From contig JAEXBN010000043.1 of assembly GCA_023394045.1 (NCBI GenBank), positions 1 through 64,000 of the forward strand: DNA of 64,000 nucleotides, in the 5' to 3' direction. Position 1 is the first letter of the stretch; each line of letters begins with the position of its first letter. The position numbers and the translations under genes were made by a program. The notes beneath the pieces are model-generated. The model had not been told where the DNA came from. It did not search any database and worked only from the letters and a program-made list of their open reading frames with translations. The stretch is from Bacillota bacterium (GTDB lineage Bacteria > Bacillota > Clostridia > Tissierellales > Peptoniphilaceae). Positions 17,431 to 26,136 of the stretch are shown here, piece by piece.

Positions 17431-17997
17431 ATGATTGATTTTACAAAAGTGGGGATGATTGCAGGAGCTTTATTGTTGATTGCGATTTTGGCTTGGTCTA
17501 TTAAAACAGGCAATCGATTCGCAAGGTATTTAGTTATTATTGAAGAATCGAAGAAAAATGTGGATATCGCCTTAGCAAAGCGGTATGATACCATCCTTGA
17601 AATGTTAAAGATTGCCAAGTCTTATGCACAACATGAAGAAAAAATTTTCGTTGAATTGGTTCAGTTAAGACAAGGCGCATCGGTTTTAGAGATCAACGAG
17701 GCCATGAAATCGCAAGAAAAGGCCTTAAATCAGATCTTTGCGGTCGGAGAGAATTATCCTCAAATGATGTCCTCGCAGCAGTTCTTGAATCTTCAGAACG
17801 AAATCGCCCAGGAGAACGAACAACTTGCTGCGGCAAAACGCATTGTCAATAGCAACGTGAGCTTGTTAAATCAGCTGGCAGTATCATTCCCAGCATCCAT
17901 TGTGGCGTCAATGAAATCCATTAAACGAATGGACTTTTTAACGGAAGAAAATATTGACAATAAAAAGTCAATTAGTGATTTCGACTATAGCATTTAA
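17431..17997 (+). CDS. lemA: LemA family protein
   Basis: A 188-aa protein with an N-terminal membrane helix (residues 7-24) and a helical LemA domain. The family pattern is clear: IIEESKKNVDIALAKRYD, the VGENYPQMMSSQQFLNLQ segment, the EIAQENEQLAAAKRIVN helix and LAVSFPASIVAS. LemA proteins are broadly distributed and poorly understood; they are predicted to expose the helical domain to the outside or the membrane face. GAGAGG precedes the ATG. The gene follows the DUF3137 gene by 59 bases, the recurrent pairing seen in other genomes. It shares the A+T-rich codon use of its partner. It ends convergently with the next gene; I see no terminator between them. Confidence 0.93.
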   Translation: MIDFTKVGMIAGALLLIAILAWSIKTGNRFARYLVIIEESKKNVDIALAKRYDTILEMLKIAKSYAQHEEKIFVELVQLRQGASVLEINEAMKSQEKALNQIFAVGENYPQMMSSQQFLNLQNEIAQENEQLAAAKRIVNSNVSLLNQLAVSFPASIVASMKSIKRMDFLTEENIDNKKSISDFDYSI

Positions 17998-18011
17998 GTT
18001 ATATTTTCACA

Positions 18012-18284
18012 TCATCCCTGACGCTTGGATTTGCCATCCAAAGGATGGTGGCAGTGCGGACAGGCAGAGGGAAGGGGAAACATGCGTTTTCCCAGATGTT
18101 TTCCGCAGTAGGGGCAGCGCCACCAATGATAATCTAGATAGGCTGAGCCGCCAAAGAAGAGCAGAAGAAATCCAAGGGGAATCCATGGATGAATGGGGAA
18201 TGGCTCAAAGAGAACGATGAACAGCGAAGCGGTTCCCAGCAATCGAAGAAGAAAGCTGAGGGCGGAGATGTGGCGCAGGTTCAT
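18012..18284 (-). CDS. Small membrane protein with C-terminal zinc ribbon
   Basis: A 90-aa protein I cannot assign to a named family. It has two hydrophobic segments (about residues 8-28 and 32-50) followed by a CxxC...CxxC zinc ribbon (WWRCPYCGKHL and SACPHCHHPL) and a short basic tail. It begins with an ATGA overlap on the stop of the YfhO-like gene, with AAGGAAAG upstream, so the two are coupled. A start 16 codons earlier would overlap that gene further and lacks support. A zinc-stabilised accessory subunit for the YfhO-like protein is possible but only inferred from the coupling. Confidence 0.72.
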   Translation of the reverse strand: MNLRHISALSFLLRLLGTASLFIVLFEPFPIHPWIPLGFLLLFFGGSAYLDYHWWRCPYCGKHLGKRMFPLPSACPHCHHPLDGKSKRQG

Positions 18285-21061
18285 GATTGGGGCTTTCCTT
18301 TTTTGTTTGAGTTCGAGCGATGCTCGGTCCATGCCAAGAAGATCAGGGTGATGGCGGCGATCCCGCTCACAATGATCCCTGTTTTCAGGTAGGGGAGATG
18401 ATAGGTCATGATCAGCGTATGGGAGCCAGGTGAAACCGGGAGCGCGGTTAGAGCACCGAGCGCCTTGATCGGCTCGACCGTTTTTCCGTCGATGGTTGCG
18501 CTCCAGCCCTGGTCGTAAGGCATGCTGAGGAGGAGATAGGGGGTTTGTTCTGAAGCGTGGAAGCTCCCTTTGAATTGTGTGGAGCGGAACGAAGAAATCT
18601 GGAGTCCATTTTTCTGCTGGAAATGAACCGCTTCTTTCAAGGCCTCTTCATCCAACTCAAACAGCGCCATGTGATTCAGGCGGAACGTTTTCTTTGAGTT
18701 TTTCATCTCAATGGCCAATGTTTGTGTCTGTTCAGGCTGATTGGCAGAAGCCACGTTGAGCACTTGGGAGGTGCTGACGGATCCCGTGCGCTTGTTTTTG
18801 ATTTTCTCCCCATTGAGATATAGCGTGGAGTTATCTGCATTGAAGGTTTCCGAAATGGTCAGATAAGCCGAGCGGTGTCCGTTGGTATGAATTGTATAGT
18901 TTAAGCGCGCGGGGATCGTTTCATCGGCATTCACGCGCGTTAATGTTGAGATTTGGTCTTTGGATTCGCTTTGCTTGAGATTTTCAAGTTCAGGATCGTC
19001 CAACGGTTGCAGTGCAAAATAGTTGATATCGGTATTTGCTTTTCCATCAATCATATTGGCGATCGCATCTTGTAGATCGATCGGATTGCGTCGCCCCACC
19101 TCAAAAGAAGGCAATTCCGCTTCTGCCAGCATGCCTAGAGGCATGCTCCATGGATTTTCATGAATCTCAATCGCCGATGTCTCATTCTTAATGGGCATTT
19201 CTTCAAGATCCGGACGATTGACCTTGGCTTTGAATTGGTCTGCGCCAACCAGCGCTCGTTCGGATTCATGTGGAGCCAGATAGTAGCGCGTTCCAAAGAA
19301 CGCATCGATGAACTTTGTGGCATTCCCGCCATTTGTTGATGCGCGTGCACGCGCCAGACCTAGGGAAGAGAGAAATTCAACCGTATCATATTCATAGGTG
19401 GAATTGAAATGTGAAAGGCTGCTGAACCCAAACCGCATGCCATCGTTCCCGTCGTGTTGAAAGATGGAGCCGATGCGGTAAAAATTTTGTTCATCGGGTC
19501 GAATTGACTTTAAGGCCTGATTCATTTCCTGGTCATAGAGGCTGAAGGCCGAAGCGGATTCATAGTTGAATGTTCCTGTGTAAAAGGCGGCATTGACGGT
19601 CAATTCGAGAAAGGAGAGCACAAAAAGAGCGAGAAGCCACCGCTGGCGCTTTTTTGAGGGACCTTTTTTTCTGAATTGAAGCAAAATCAGAACAAGCAGA
19701 ACCAGCAGCACGCCCATGGCCAGCAGATGATATGGGGTCAGAAATTGGAGCGATTTGGGAGGATCAGAATGAATCCGCCATGCAAAATAGGCGATTAAGG
19801 CCAAATAGAATCCGGAAAAGAGCAGAATGGAGGATCCTTGCATCCGGCGCATGCGCCGGATGCCCCGGAACCCGAGAAGCAGGACAAAAAAGCCATATAC
19901 CCATGAAAATCGGAAGTTGTACCAGATGGGATATTGCATGCCATGCCAGAGGAGATTCAAGATGCGCATATTCATGCTGAGGAGCAGGAAGAGCAGCAGA
20001 AACAGACTGGCAAATTTTTCACGTTTTAAGATATGCGGCTGCACAAAGTACAGGAACAAAGCAAAGATGGAAAATGTTCCGGTAAAGATGTTTGCGAATC
20101 CGTGCGAAACCTGATCAAAATCGAAGGCCGCTGGAAACAAACGGGACAAGGGATCCAGCCACGGATAGGCATTGGACCAGCGATATTGAATCAGATCTTG
20201 ATACGGACCCTTGCTCATCATCAGGGAATATCCTGTCGGGAGAAGAATGACCGCGCATAAGAGGGCGGCGACCAGAGAACTGAATCCAAAATAGACAAAT
20301 TGATGCCACGCATTCTTCAGTGCTGCTTTCCGTGTACGAGTATGCATTCCTGAGCGCCGAATCAACGCCCAAATGGCATAGAGTCCAAGAAAAAGACAGA
20401 GCATATAAGCGGCATAAAAGTTGGTCAAGATGCTCCATGCGAGCAGGAGAATATAGGGAATGGCACTTTTCCCATCGAACATTCTTTCCAGCATCAGGAT
20501 AATCAGAGGAAGCAGAAGGATGGGATCCAGCCACATGAGATTGAGCAGATTGGCGACAACGAATCCCATGAGGGCATAGGGGACGGAAAAGAGAAGAACA
20601 AGGATGGAATCTCCATGTTCTTTCTTAATGAGGAAAATTGCAAAAAAGGCGCCCGCCAGACCCACCTTCAAAAGCTGAATGAGTTCGATGGCCATCGGAA
20701 GATCTTTCGACGGAAAAAGGAAAATCAAGAGATTCAGCGGGCTGGTGAGATAGTAAGCCACAGTTCCGCTCATCACTCCGCCTAGTCCCTTGGTGAAATT
20801 ATAGAGGAGGGAACCGGGATCCTGTAGGGCGTTGCGCATGGCTTCAAAGAAGCCCACGTATTGATTGCGCAGATCGACGGTCAAGGTGGTCAGATCGCCA
20901 AAAGGAAAGATTCCCATATAGATGAGACCGGGGAGTAGCAGCAAAATGGGGATGAGAAAACTCATCCCCACGAGAAAGAAGGGAAATTTCTGCTTGGTTT
21001 TTCGCGAGCGGAACGTAAGAAGATGCCGCGCGTTTTTGTATTCAGAGATTTTCCTATTCAT
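18281..21061 (-). CDS. YfhO family membrane protein (GT-C-like)
   Basis: A 926-aa polytopic membrane protein. The first half has about 12 membrane segments and YfhO family landmarks: IFPFGDLTTLTVDLRNQYV near residue 55, then the LLYNFTKGLGGVMSGTVAYY stretch and PLNLLIFLFP. A large extracytoplasmic domain follows (about 480-890), ending in a single membrane helix and a basic tail. In Bacillus subtilis and Listeria, YfhO-type proteins are linked to sugar decoration of lipoteichoic or wall teichoic acids, using lipid-linked sugars; that role here is by homology only. AAGGATGG precedes the ATG. It is downstream of glnS by 62 bases and may share its transcript. Confidence 0.87.
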   Translation of the reverse strand: MNRKISEYKNARHLLTFRSRKTKQKFPFFLVGMSFLIPILLLLPGLIYMGIFPFGDLTTLTVDLRNQYVGFFEAMRNALQDPGSLLYNFTKGLGGVMSGTVAYYLTSPLNLLIFLFPSKDLPMAIELIQLLKVGLAGAFFAIFLIKKEHGDSILVLLFSVPYALMGFVVANLLNLMWLDPILLLPLIILMLERMFDGKSAIPYILLLAWSILTNFYAAYMLCLFLGLYAIWALIRRSGMHTRTRKAALKNAWHQFVYFGFSSLVAALLCAVILLPTGYSLMMSKGPYQDLIQYRWSNAYPWLDPLSRLFPAAFDFDQVSHGFANIFTGTFSIFALFLYFVQPHILKREKFASLFLLLFLLLSMNMRILNLLWHGMQYPIWYNFRFSWVYGFFVLLLGFRGIRRMRRMQGSSILLFSGFYLALIAYFAWRIHSDPPKSLQFLTPYHLLAMGVLLVLLVLILLQFRKKGPSKKRQRWLLALFVLSFLELTVNAAFYTGTFNYESASAFSLYDQEMNQALKSIRPDEQNFYRIGSIFQHDGNDGMRFGFSSLSHFNSTYEYDTVEFLSSLGLARARASTNGGNATKFIDAFFGTRYYLAPHESERALVGADQFKAKVNRPDLEEMPIKNETSAIEIHENPWSMPLGMLAEAELPSFEVGRRNPIDLQDAIANMIDGKANTDINYFALQPLDDPELENLKQSESKDQISTLTRVNADETIPARLNYTIHTNGHRSAYLTISETFNADNSTLYLNGEKIKNKRTGSVSTSQVLNVASANQPEQTQTLAIEMKNSKKTFRLNHMALFELDEEALKEAVHFQQKNGLQISSFRSTQFKGSFHASEQTPYLLLSMPYDQGWSATIDGKTVEPIKALGALTALPVSPGSHTLIMTYHLPYLKTGIIVSGIAAITLIFLAWTEHRSNSNKKGKPQS

Positions 21062-21123
21062 ATGCCATCCTTTTTATTTTTCCTCAGAATGCCGAAGATA
21101 CCGGAATGTGTTGATCAAATGGT

Positions 21124-22797
21124 TCATTCAGGCTTATAGCTGTCGCGCAACGTGACAATGCGATTGAAGATCCGATGCTCCGACGTGGAGCGGAGACGAT
21201 CTTCACAGAAGAACCCCTTACGCATGAACTGGTATCGCGTTTCCGGATCATGATCCGTTGTAAGCCACGGTTCGACCACAGCGGAGGGGATGATTTCGAG
21301 AGAATCCGGATTGATGAGATCCCGGTAGTCTCCCTCTGCGGCATCCGGATTTTCTACAGAAAAGAGCGGATTATAGAGGCGAATTTCTGCACGAACCCCC
21401 TCTTCGACGGGCACCCAGTGAATGGTGCCTTTAATTTTGCGGCCGTCTGCGGGGTTGCCGCCGAAGGAATCCGGATCATAGTCAGCGTGAACCGCAATCA
21501 CCTTTCCGTCTTCGTCGGTATCATATCCGGTGGCGCGGACGATATAGGCATTTTGTAGGCGGACTTCATTGCCGGGGAAAAGGCGGAAGTACTTTTTCGG
21601 CGGATCAATTTCGAAATCTTCTCGTTCAATCCACACTTCGCGCCGGAAGGGAATCTCATGGGATCCCATTTCCGAATGTTTCGGATGGTTGGGGATCGAG
21701 CACCATTCCACCCGGTCTTCCGGATAGTTATCGATGATGAGCCGGATCGGATCGAGCACGGCCATGGCGCGAGGAGCCGATTCATTCAGATCTTCACGGA
21801 CGCAATACTCCAAAAAGCGGGCATCCACCATGCTATCTGTTTTTGCCACGCCGATTCGGTCGCAGAAGTTGCGGATACTCGCTGGAGTATATCCGCGGCG
21901 GCGGAGCCCGCGAATGGTCGGCAGACGAGGATCATCCCAGCCATCTACCAGCCCTTCTTCGACCATGGCACGAAGTTTGCGCTTGGACATGACCGTGTTG
22001 GTCAGATTGAGGCGCGCGAATTCAATTTGCCGCGGATTCCCGGGAATATCGGTATGTTCAATCACCCAATTGTACAGGGGGCGATGATCTTCAAATTCCA
22101 GCGTACATAAGGAGTGTGTGACTCCTTCGATCGCATCTTCCAGCGGATGGGCAAAATCGTACATCGGATAGATGCACCAAGCATCTCCTTGGCGGTGATG
22201 GTGAAGGTGAGCAATGCGATAGAGCACGGGGTCTCTCATGTTGATGTTCCCGGAGGACATATCGATGCGGGCGCGAAGGGTCTTTTCTCCATCCTTAAAT
22301 TCGCCGGCACGCATGCGCGCAAAAAGATCCAAATTTTCTTCAACGCTACGCGAACGGAAGGGACTCTCTTTTCCCGGTTCGGTCAGGGTTCCGCGATAGG
22401 CGCGCATCTCTTCCGCTGAAAGGTCATCAACGAATGCCAGCCCTTTACGAATCAGAACACAGGCCGCTTCATACATCTGTTCAAAGTAATCCGATGCATA
22501 ATAAAAGCGATCATCCCAATCAAAACCGAGCCATTTCACATCTTCCCGGATGGAATCAACAAAGGAGGTTTCTTCTTTCTGCGGGTTGGTATCGTCCATG
22601 CGGAGATTGCAGATTCCGCCGTATTTTAATGCCGTACCGAAGTCCATATTGATCGCCTTGGCATGACCAATATGAAGATATCCGTTCGGCTCAGGAGGAA
22701 AGCGGGTTACGATCTGTTTGCCTTCCACGCGGCCGCCGGGCGCCATCTCTTCTTCAACAATCTGATGGATGAAGTTTGTTGTCTGATTTTCGCTCAT
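21124..22797 (-). CDS. glnS: Glutaminyl-tRNA synthetase
   Basis: A 557-aa class I synthetase that charges tRNA-Gln directly. Visible are PPEPNGYLHIGH (HIGH at residues 42-45), NLRMDDTNPQKEE, the YDFAHPLEDAIEGVTHSLCT piece in the active site, and the KMSKS equivalent VMSKR at 269-273. The C-terminal beta-barrel anticodon-binding domains are complete. The motifs separate it from GluRS. AAGGAGG precedes the ATG. Many Firmicutes lack GlnRS and use GluRS plus GatCAB; its presence suggests direct glutaminylation here. Confidence 0.95.
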   Translation of the reverse strand: MSENQTTNFIHQIVEEEMAPGGRVEGKQIVTRFPPEPNGYLHIGHAKAINMDFGTALKYGGICNLRMDDTNPQKEETSFVDSIREDVKWLGFDWDDRFYYASDYFEQMYEAACVLIRKGLAFVDDLSAEEMRAYRGTLTEPGKESPFRSRSVEENLDLFARMRAGEFKDGEKTLRARIDMSSGNINMRDPVLYRIAHLHHHRQGDAWCIYPMYDFAHPLEDAIEGVTHSLCTLEFEDHRPLYNWVIEHTDIPGNPRQIEFARLNLTNTVMSKRKLRAMVEEGLVDGWDDPRLPTIRGLRRRGYTPASIRNFCDRIGVAKTDSMVDARFLEYCVREDLNESAPRAMAVLDPIRLIIDNYPEDRVEWCSIPNHPKHSEMGSHEIPFRREVWIEREDFEIDPPKKYFRLFPGNEVRLQNAYIVRATGYDTDEDGKVIAVHADYDPDSFGGNPADGRKIKGTIHWVPVEEGVRAEIRLYNPLFSVENPDAAEGDYRDLINPDSLEIIPSAVVEPWLTTDHDPETRYQFMRKGFFCEDRLRSTSEHRIFNRIVTLRDSYKPE

Positions 22798-22824
22798 ATC
22801 GCCTCCTTGAAATACTTAGGTCAT

Positions 22825-22833
22825 ATTATATCA
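22825..22833 (-). promoter_or_regulatory. Extended -10 promoter of glnS
   Basis: On the minus strand the site reads TGATATAAT, 28 bases before the glnS ATG. A weak -35-like TGCGAC sits 17 bases upstream. Together with the argS promoter it forms a divergent control region at 22798-23054. I saw no T-box features there. Confidence 0.65.
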
Positions 22834-22888
22834 CGACTCGATGGCCTGTCGCATTTCCGCTTCGGGGGCATCCTTCTTCTTTGCTGCC

Positions 22889-22917
22889 TTGACGAAAAAA
22901 GATTGCTTTGCAATAAT
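22889..22917 (+). promoter_or_regulatory. Predicted promoter of argS
   Basis: TTGACG and AATAAT are separated by 17 bases, and the -10 is preceded by TGC (extended). The leader is about 130 bases and contains a short GC hairpin (CCTCGG, loop AGAG, CCGGGG). No T-box specifier or antiterminator was recognised. Confidence 0.65.
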
Positions 22918-23054
22918 TAACTCAATAGAGCCTCGGAGAGCCGGGGAGCAGGAGGTTTTCCCGTTATGTCTGATCTGTTCAGCAGCAGGTGAAAACTTTT
23001 TTCATGTATGGATGCCTGTAAACATCTATAAGGATAAGTAGAGCGGGAGAAGCA

Positions 23055-24695
23055 ATGAGCCGAATTGAAGAACAACTAGTTGACCTGATTGCCAGAACGG
23101 TCGAAGAGACGTTTCAGGTGCATGAGGATGGCCTCGTGATGGTGGAAATTCCCAAGAACAACCAGTATGGGGATTATGCGACCAATGTCGCCATGCGCTT
23201 AGCGAAAATCGTACACCGTTCTCCGCGTGATCTTTCCGGAGAGTTAGCGCCCCGTCTTGAGGCAGCCGCTGACTGGATTGAATCTGTGACGGTGGATGGG
23301 CCAGGATTCATCAATTTTCGCCTGAAGAAATCTTCCATGGCTCAGGTGATTTCCCGCATTCTGAAAGAGGGCGCGGCATATGGCGAAAACACCTCGGGAA
23401 AGGGTCAGCGCGTTCTGGTGGAATATGTCAGCGCCAATCCCACAGGGGATCTTCATCTTGGGCATGCTCGCGGCGCTGTTTGGGGAGATGCAATAACCCG
23501 CTTGATGCGCAAAAGCGGATATGATGTGTTGCGCGAATATTATATCAACGATGCCGGCGCACAGATGGATCATCTGGCGGAATCGGTCTATTCACGGTAT
23601 GCCGAGGTTTTTGGCGTTGACATTCCTATTCCAGAAGATGGATACATGGGGGAGGATGTCCGGATGATCGGCCATGCCATCGCAGAAGAAGAAGGCGATC
23701 GCTGGCTTTATCAGGAAGAAGGACGGCTGGAGCATTTCAGGGAGCGTGGGCGTGAAAAGGAGCTTGCGAAGCTGCGCCGTGATCTTGAGGATTTCCGCGT
23801 GTCTTTTGATTCCTGGATTTCGGAACAGTGGCTGTACGACCATGGCAAAGTGGACGCGGCCATTGAAAAGATGCAGGCGATGGGGCTGACCTATGAAAAG
23901 GATGGCGCCCTCTGGTTTGAAACGACTCGGTGGGGGGATGATAAGGATCGTGTGGTTCGCAAAGCCAATGGACGGCTGACCTACATGACTCCGGATATCG
24001 CGAATCATCTGTATAAATTTGAACGCGGCTATGAGAAGCTGGTGGATCTGTGGGGAGCCGATCATCACGGCTATATTCCCCGGATGAAAGCCGCGATGCA
24101 GGCGTTTGGTTATTCCCCGGATGCACTGGAAGTGGATATTATCCAGATGGTGCGTCTCGTTGAAAATGGGGAAGAGGTCAAGATGTCCAAGCGCACGGGC
24201 AATGCCGTCACCATTCGTGAACTGTGCGAGGATATCGGTGTCGATGCTGCCCGATACTTTTTTGTGAATCGCGCGGTGGACACCCATTTTGATTTTGATC
24301 TTGGGCTGGCACGCTCTCAGTCCAATGATAATCCGATTTACTACATTCAATATGCGCATGCTCGGACTGCCGGGGTGCGCCGCAATGCGCCGGAGTTTCA
24401 TCCGCAGGAAGAATATACGCGCCTGAGTGAGGAGACCGAGGTCGATCTTCTGAAGATGCTCAGCGAATTTCCGGATGAGGTGGCGCAGGCGGCAAAGTTG
24501 CGCGCGCCGAACCGCATTGCGAATTATCTGCAAAAGCTGGCGACCTTTTTCCATCGCTACTATGGGAAAGTCAAAGTGGTGGATGCGGCTGATCCAGAAT
24601 TGACAAATGAACGCCTTGGCTTAGTCATGGCGACAGCAGTGGTATTAGAAAATGCCTTGGACCTTCTCGGAATAAGCGCCCCGGACGAAATGTAA
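23055..24695 (+). CDS. argS: Arginyl-tRNA synthetase
   Basis: A 546-aa class I synthetase. In order: the N-terminal Add-1 domain that contacts the tRNA D-loop (GDYATNVAMRLAK, DGPGFINFRL), the signature VSANPTGDLHLGHARGAVWG (HLGH at 134-137), the KMSKRTGNAV loop near residue 376 and the alpha-helical anticodon-binding domain at the C-terminus. CGGGAGAAG precedes the ATG. It leads a group of arginine-related genes (arcA, argF) transcribed the same way; the link may simply reflect shared regulation. Confidence 0.97.
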   Translation: MSRIEEQLVDLIARTVEETFQVHEDGLVMVEIPKNNQYGDYATNVAMRLAKIVHRSPRDLSGELAPRLEAAADWIESVTVDGPGFINFRLKKSSMAQVISRILKEGAAYGENTSGKGQRVLVEYVSANPTGDLHLGHARGAVWGDAITRLMRKSGYDVLREYYINDAGAQMDHLAESVYSRYAEVFGVDIPIPEDGYMGEDVRMIGHAIAEEEGDRWLYQEEGRLEHFRERGREKELAKLRRDLEDFRVSFDSWISEQWLYDHGKVDAAIEKMQAMGLTYEKDGALWFETTRWGDDKDRVVRKANGRLTYMTPDIANHLYKFERGYEKLVDLWGADHHGYIPRMKAAMQAFGYSPDALEVDIIQMVRLVENGEEVKMSKRTGNAVTIRELCEDIGVDAARYFFVNRAVDTHFDFDLGLARSQSNDNPIYYIQYAHARTAGVRRNAPEFHPQEEYTRLSEETEVDLLKMLSEFPDEVAQAAKLRAPNRIANYLQKLATFFHRYYGKVKVVDAADPELTNERLGLVMATAVVLENALDLLGISAPDEM

Positions 24696-24715
24696 AGGCG
24701 CATCACATCGAATGG

Positions 24716-24747
24716 GCTCCGCTGTCGCCTGAGGCGAAGTTCGGAGC
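24716..24747 (+). promoter_or_regulatory. Nested stem-loop just before the arcA ribosome binding site
   Basis: Outer arms GCTCCG and CGGAGC enclose an inner 5-bp stem TCGCC/GGCGA with loop TGA. The structure ends three bases before the AAAGGAAG site of arcA, so it could influence ribosome access or act as a processing site between argS and arcA. Its function is unknown. Confidence 0.45.
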
Positions 24748-24759
24748 GGAAAGGAAGCC

Positions 24760-25998
24760 ATGAAACACGATCCGATATTTGTCAAAAGCGAAATACAGCC
24801 CCTGAAGCGCGTTCTGGTGCATCGCCCTGGCGATGAGCTGCTCCATTTGACGCCGGATACGCTGGAAGAACTTTTGTTTGATGATATTCCTTATATGCAA
24901 AATGCACAGAGCGAGCATGATGCGTTCACCGATCTGTTGCGCTCTGAGGGCGTGGAGGTGGTCTACCTAGAAGATTTGATGACCGAAACGCTTGATGCGA
25001 ATCCTGGTCTGCGAGACCGCTTTTTGAACGAATGGCTGGATGATGCGGAGGTATTTAGCCCATCGCATCGCGCCCGGATTCTCGACTATCTTTCAACGAT
25101 TCAGGATACCAAAGTGCTGGTCAATAAAACCATTGCCGGCATTCCCAATCATGAAATGGGAACGGGGGAGCGAAAAAAGCTTGTCGATTTTGTGGAGCGT
25201 CCTTCGCATTTTGCCGTCAATCCGATGCCCAATTTGTATTTTGCCCGTGATCCGTTTGCCTCTGTGGGAACCAATGTTTTAATCAATCACATGTATTCTA
25301 AGACGCGCAACCGCGAAACCATCTATGCTGATTATATTTTTCATCATCATCCGGCCTATGCGGGAAAGGTACGCGATCTGTATGGGCGTCATCGGCACTT
25401 CCATATGGAAGGCGGCGATGTCCTGAATATTTCCGAAGACACCTTGCTGATTGGCGTTTCCCAGAGAACGGAAGCGGATGCTGTTGAACTGCTCGCAAAA
25501 GAGCTGTTCTTTTCCGAACAAGAGATCCCCATTCGCCAAATTTACGCCGCGACAATCCCAATGGTGCGCAATTATATGCATCTGGATACCGTGCTGACAC
25601 AAATTGATGTCAACGCGTTCACCTATTATCCCAACATTCGAGGGACGCTTGGCTTCTTCCGGCTGACTCCTGGAAAACAGGGGCGGATCAACATTGATGC
25701 CGTCGATGGGGAACTGGAAGAGGTTTTGGAAAAGATGGTGGGGGTTGATGAGATCAAGCTCTATCCTTGTGGCGGAGGCGATTCGATCGCAGCGGAGCGT
25801 GAACAGTGGACGGATGGCGCGAATACGCTGACCTTGAAGCCGCGTACCATCGTCGTGTATCAGCGCAACTTCCGTACCAATGAAATGCTGGATCGAGCCG
25901 GGTTCCGTGTGCTGACGATCGATGCGGACAACTTGTCCGTGGGCCGCGGAGGTCCGCGCTGCATGTCCATGCCGCTGGAAAGAGAATATCACCTTTAG
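24760..25998 (+). CDS. arcA: Arginine deiminase
   Basis: A 412-aa enzyme that hydrolyses arginine to citrulline and ammonia, the first step of the arginine deiminase pathway. Visible are LKRVLVHRPGDEL, the arginine-binding NLYFARDPFASVG, HRHFHMEGGDVL (catalytic Glu/Asp/His region), YMHLDTVLTQID with the catalytic His, and the nucleophile in GRGGPRCMSMPLERE (Cys401). AAAGGAAG precedes the ATG. It is followed by a carbamoyltransferase gene, but no carbamate kinase (arcC) or antiporter (arcD) is in the window. The pathway yields ATP and ammonia under anaerobic conditions, consistent with an amino-acid fermenter. Confidence 0.97.
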   Translation: MKHDPIFVKSEIQPLKRVLVHRPGDELLHLTPDTLEELLFDDIPYMQNAQSEHDAFTDLLRSEGVEVVYLEDLMTETLDANPGLRDRFLNEWLDDAEVFSPSHRARILDYLSTIQDTKVLVNKTIAGIPNHEMGTGERKKLVDFVERPSHFAVNPMPNLYFARDPFASVGTNVLINHMYSKTRNRETIYADYIFHHHPAYAGKVRDLYGRHRHFHMEGGDVLNISEDTLLIGVSQRTEADAVELLAKELFFSEQEIPIRQIYAATIPMVRNYMHLDTVLTQIDVNAFTYYPNIRGTLGFFRLTPGKQGRINIDAVDGELEEVLEKMVGVDEIKLYPCGGGDSIAAEREQWTDGANTLTLKPRTIVVYQRNFRTNEMLDRAGFRVLTIDADNLSVGRGGPRCMSMPLEREYHL

Positions 25999-25999
25999 A

Positions 26000-26041
26000 T
26001 TTAGAACGATTTTTAGAGCGATTAAAATACCTAGATCGATT
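26000..26041 (+). promoter_or_regulatory. argF promoter carrying three TAGANCGATT repeats
   Basis: TTTAGA (26000-26005), a 17-base spacer and TAAAAT (26023-26028) form a promoter in the 138-base arcA-argF gap. Three copies of TAGANCGATT lie at 26002, 26014 and 26032, spanning the -35 to just after the -10. The first two sit in a tandem 12-base duplication. This is a candidate operator for an unknown regulator. Confidence 0.5.
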
Positions 26042-26054
26042 TCATATCCACTGT

Positions 26055-26079
26055 TTTTCATCCGGTCATCCGGTGAAAA
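26055..26079 (+). other. Hairpin in the argF leader
   Basis: TTTTCA, a bulged T, CCGG, loop TCAT, CCGG and TGAAAA can pair. It lies downstream of the predicted argF promoter, so it would be in the leader RNA; it lacks a T run. Confidence 0.4.
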
Positions 26080-26136
26080 TAGAAGTCCGGAGCCATTGCC
26101 CGGGCTGGCGCATCAAAACGAATCAGGAGGAGTCTC

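Noticed and set aside
22798..23054. Possible T-box in the glnS/argS divergent region
   Set aside because: No T-box sequence, specifier loop or antiterminator pairing could be found in either direction; ordinary promoters explain the region.
23592..24554. Open frame of 320 codons antisense to argS
   Set aside because: argS is certain from its motifs on the other strand; the antisense product is low-complexity and unrecognisable.
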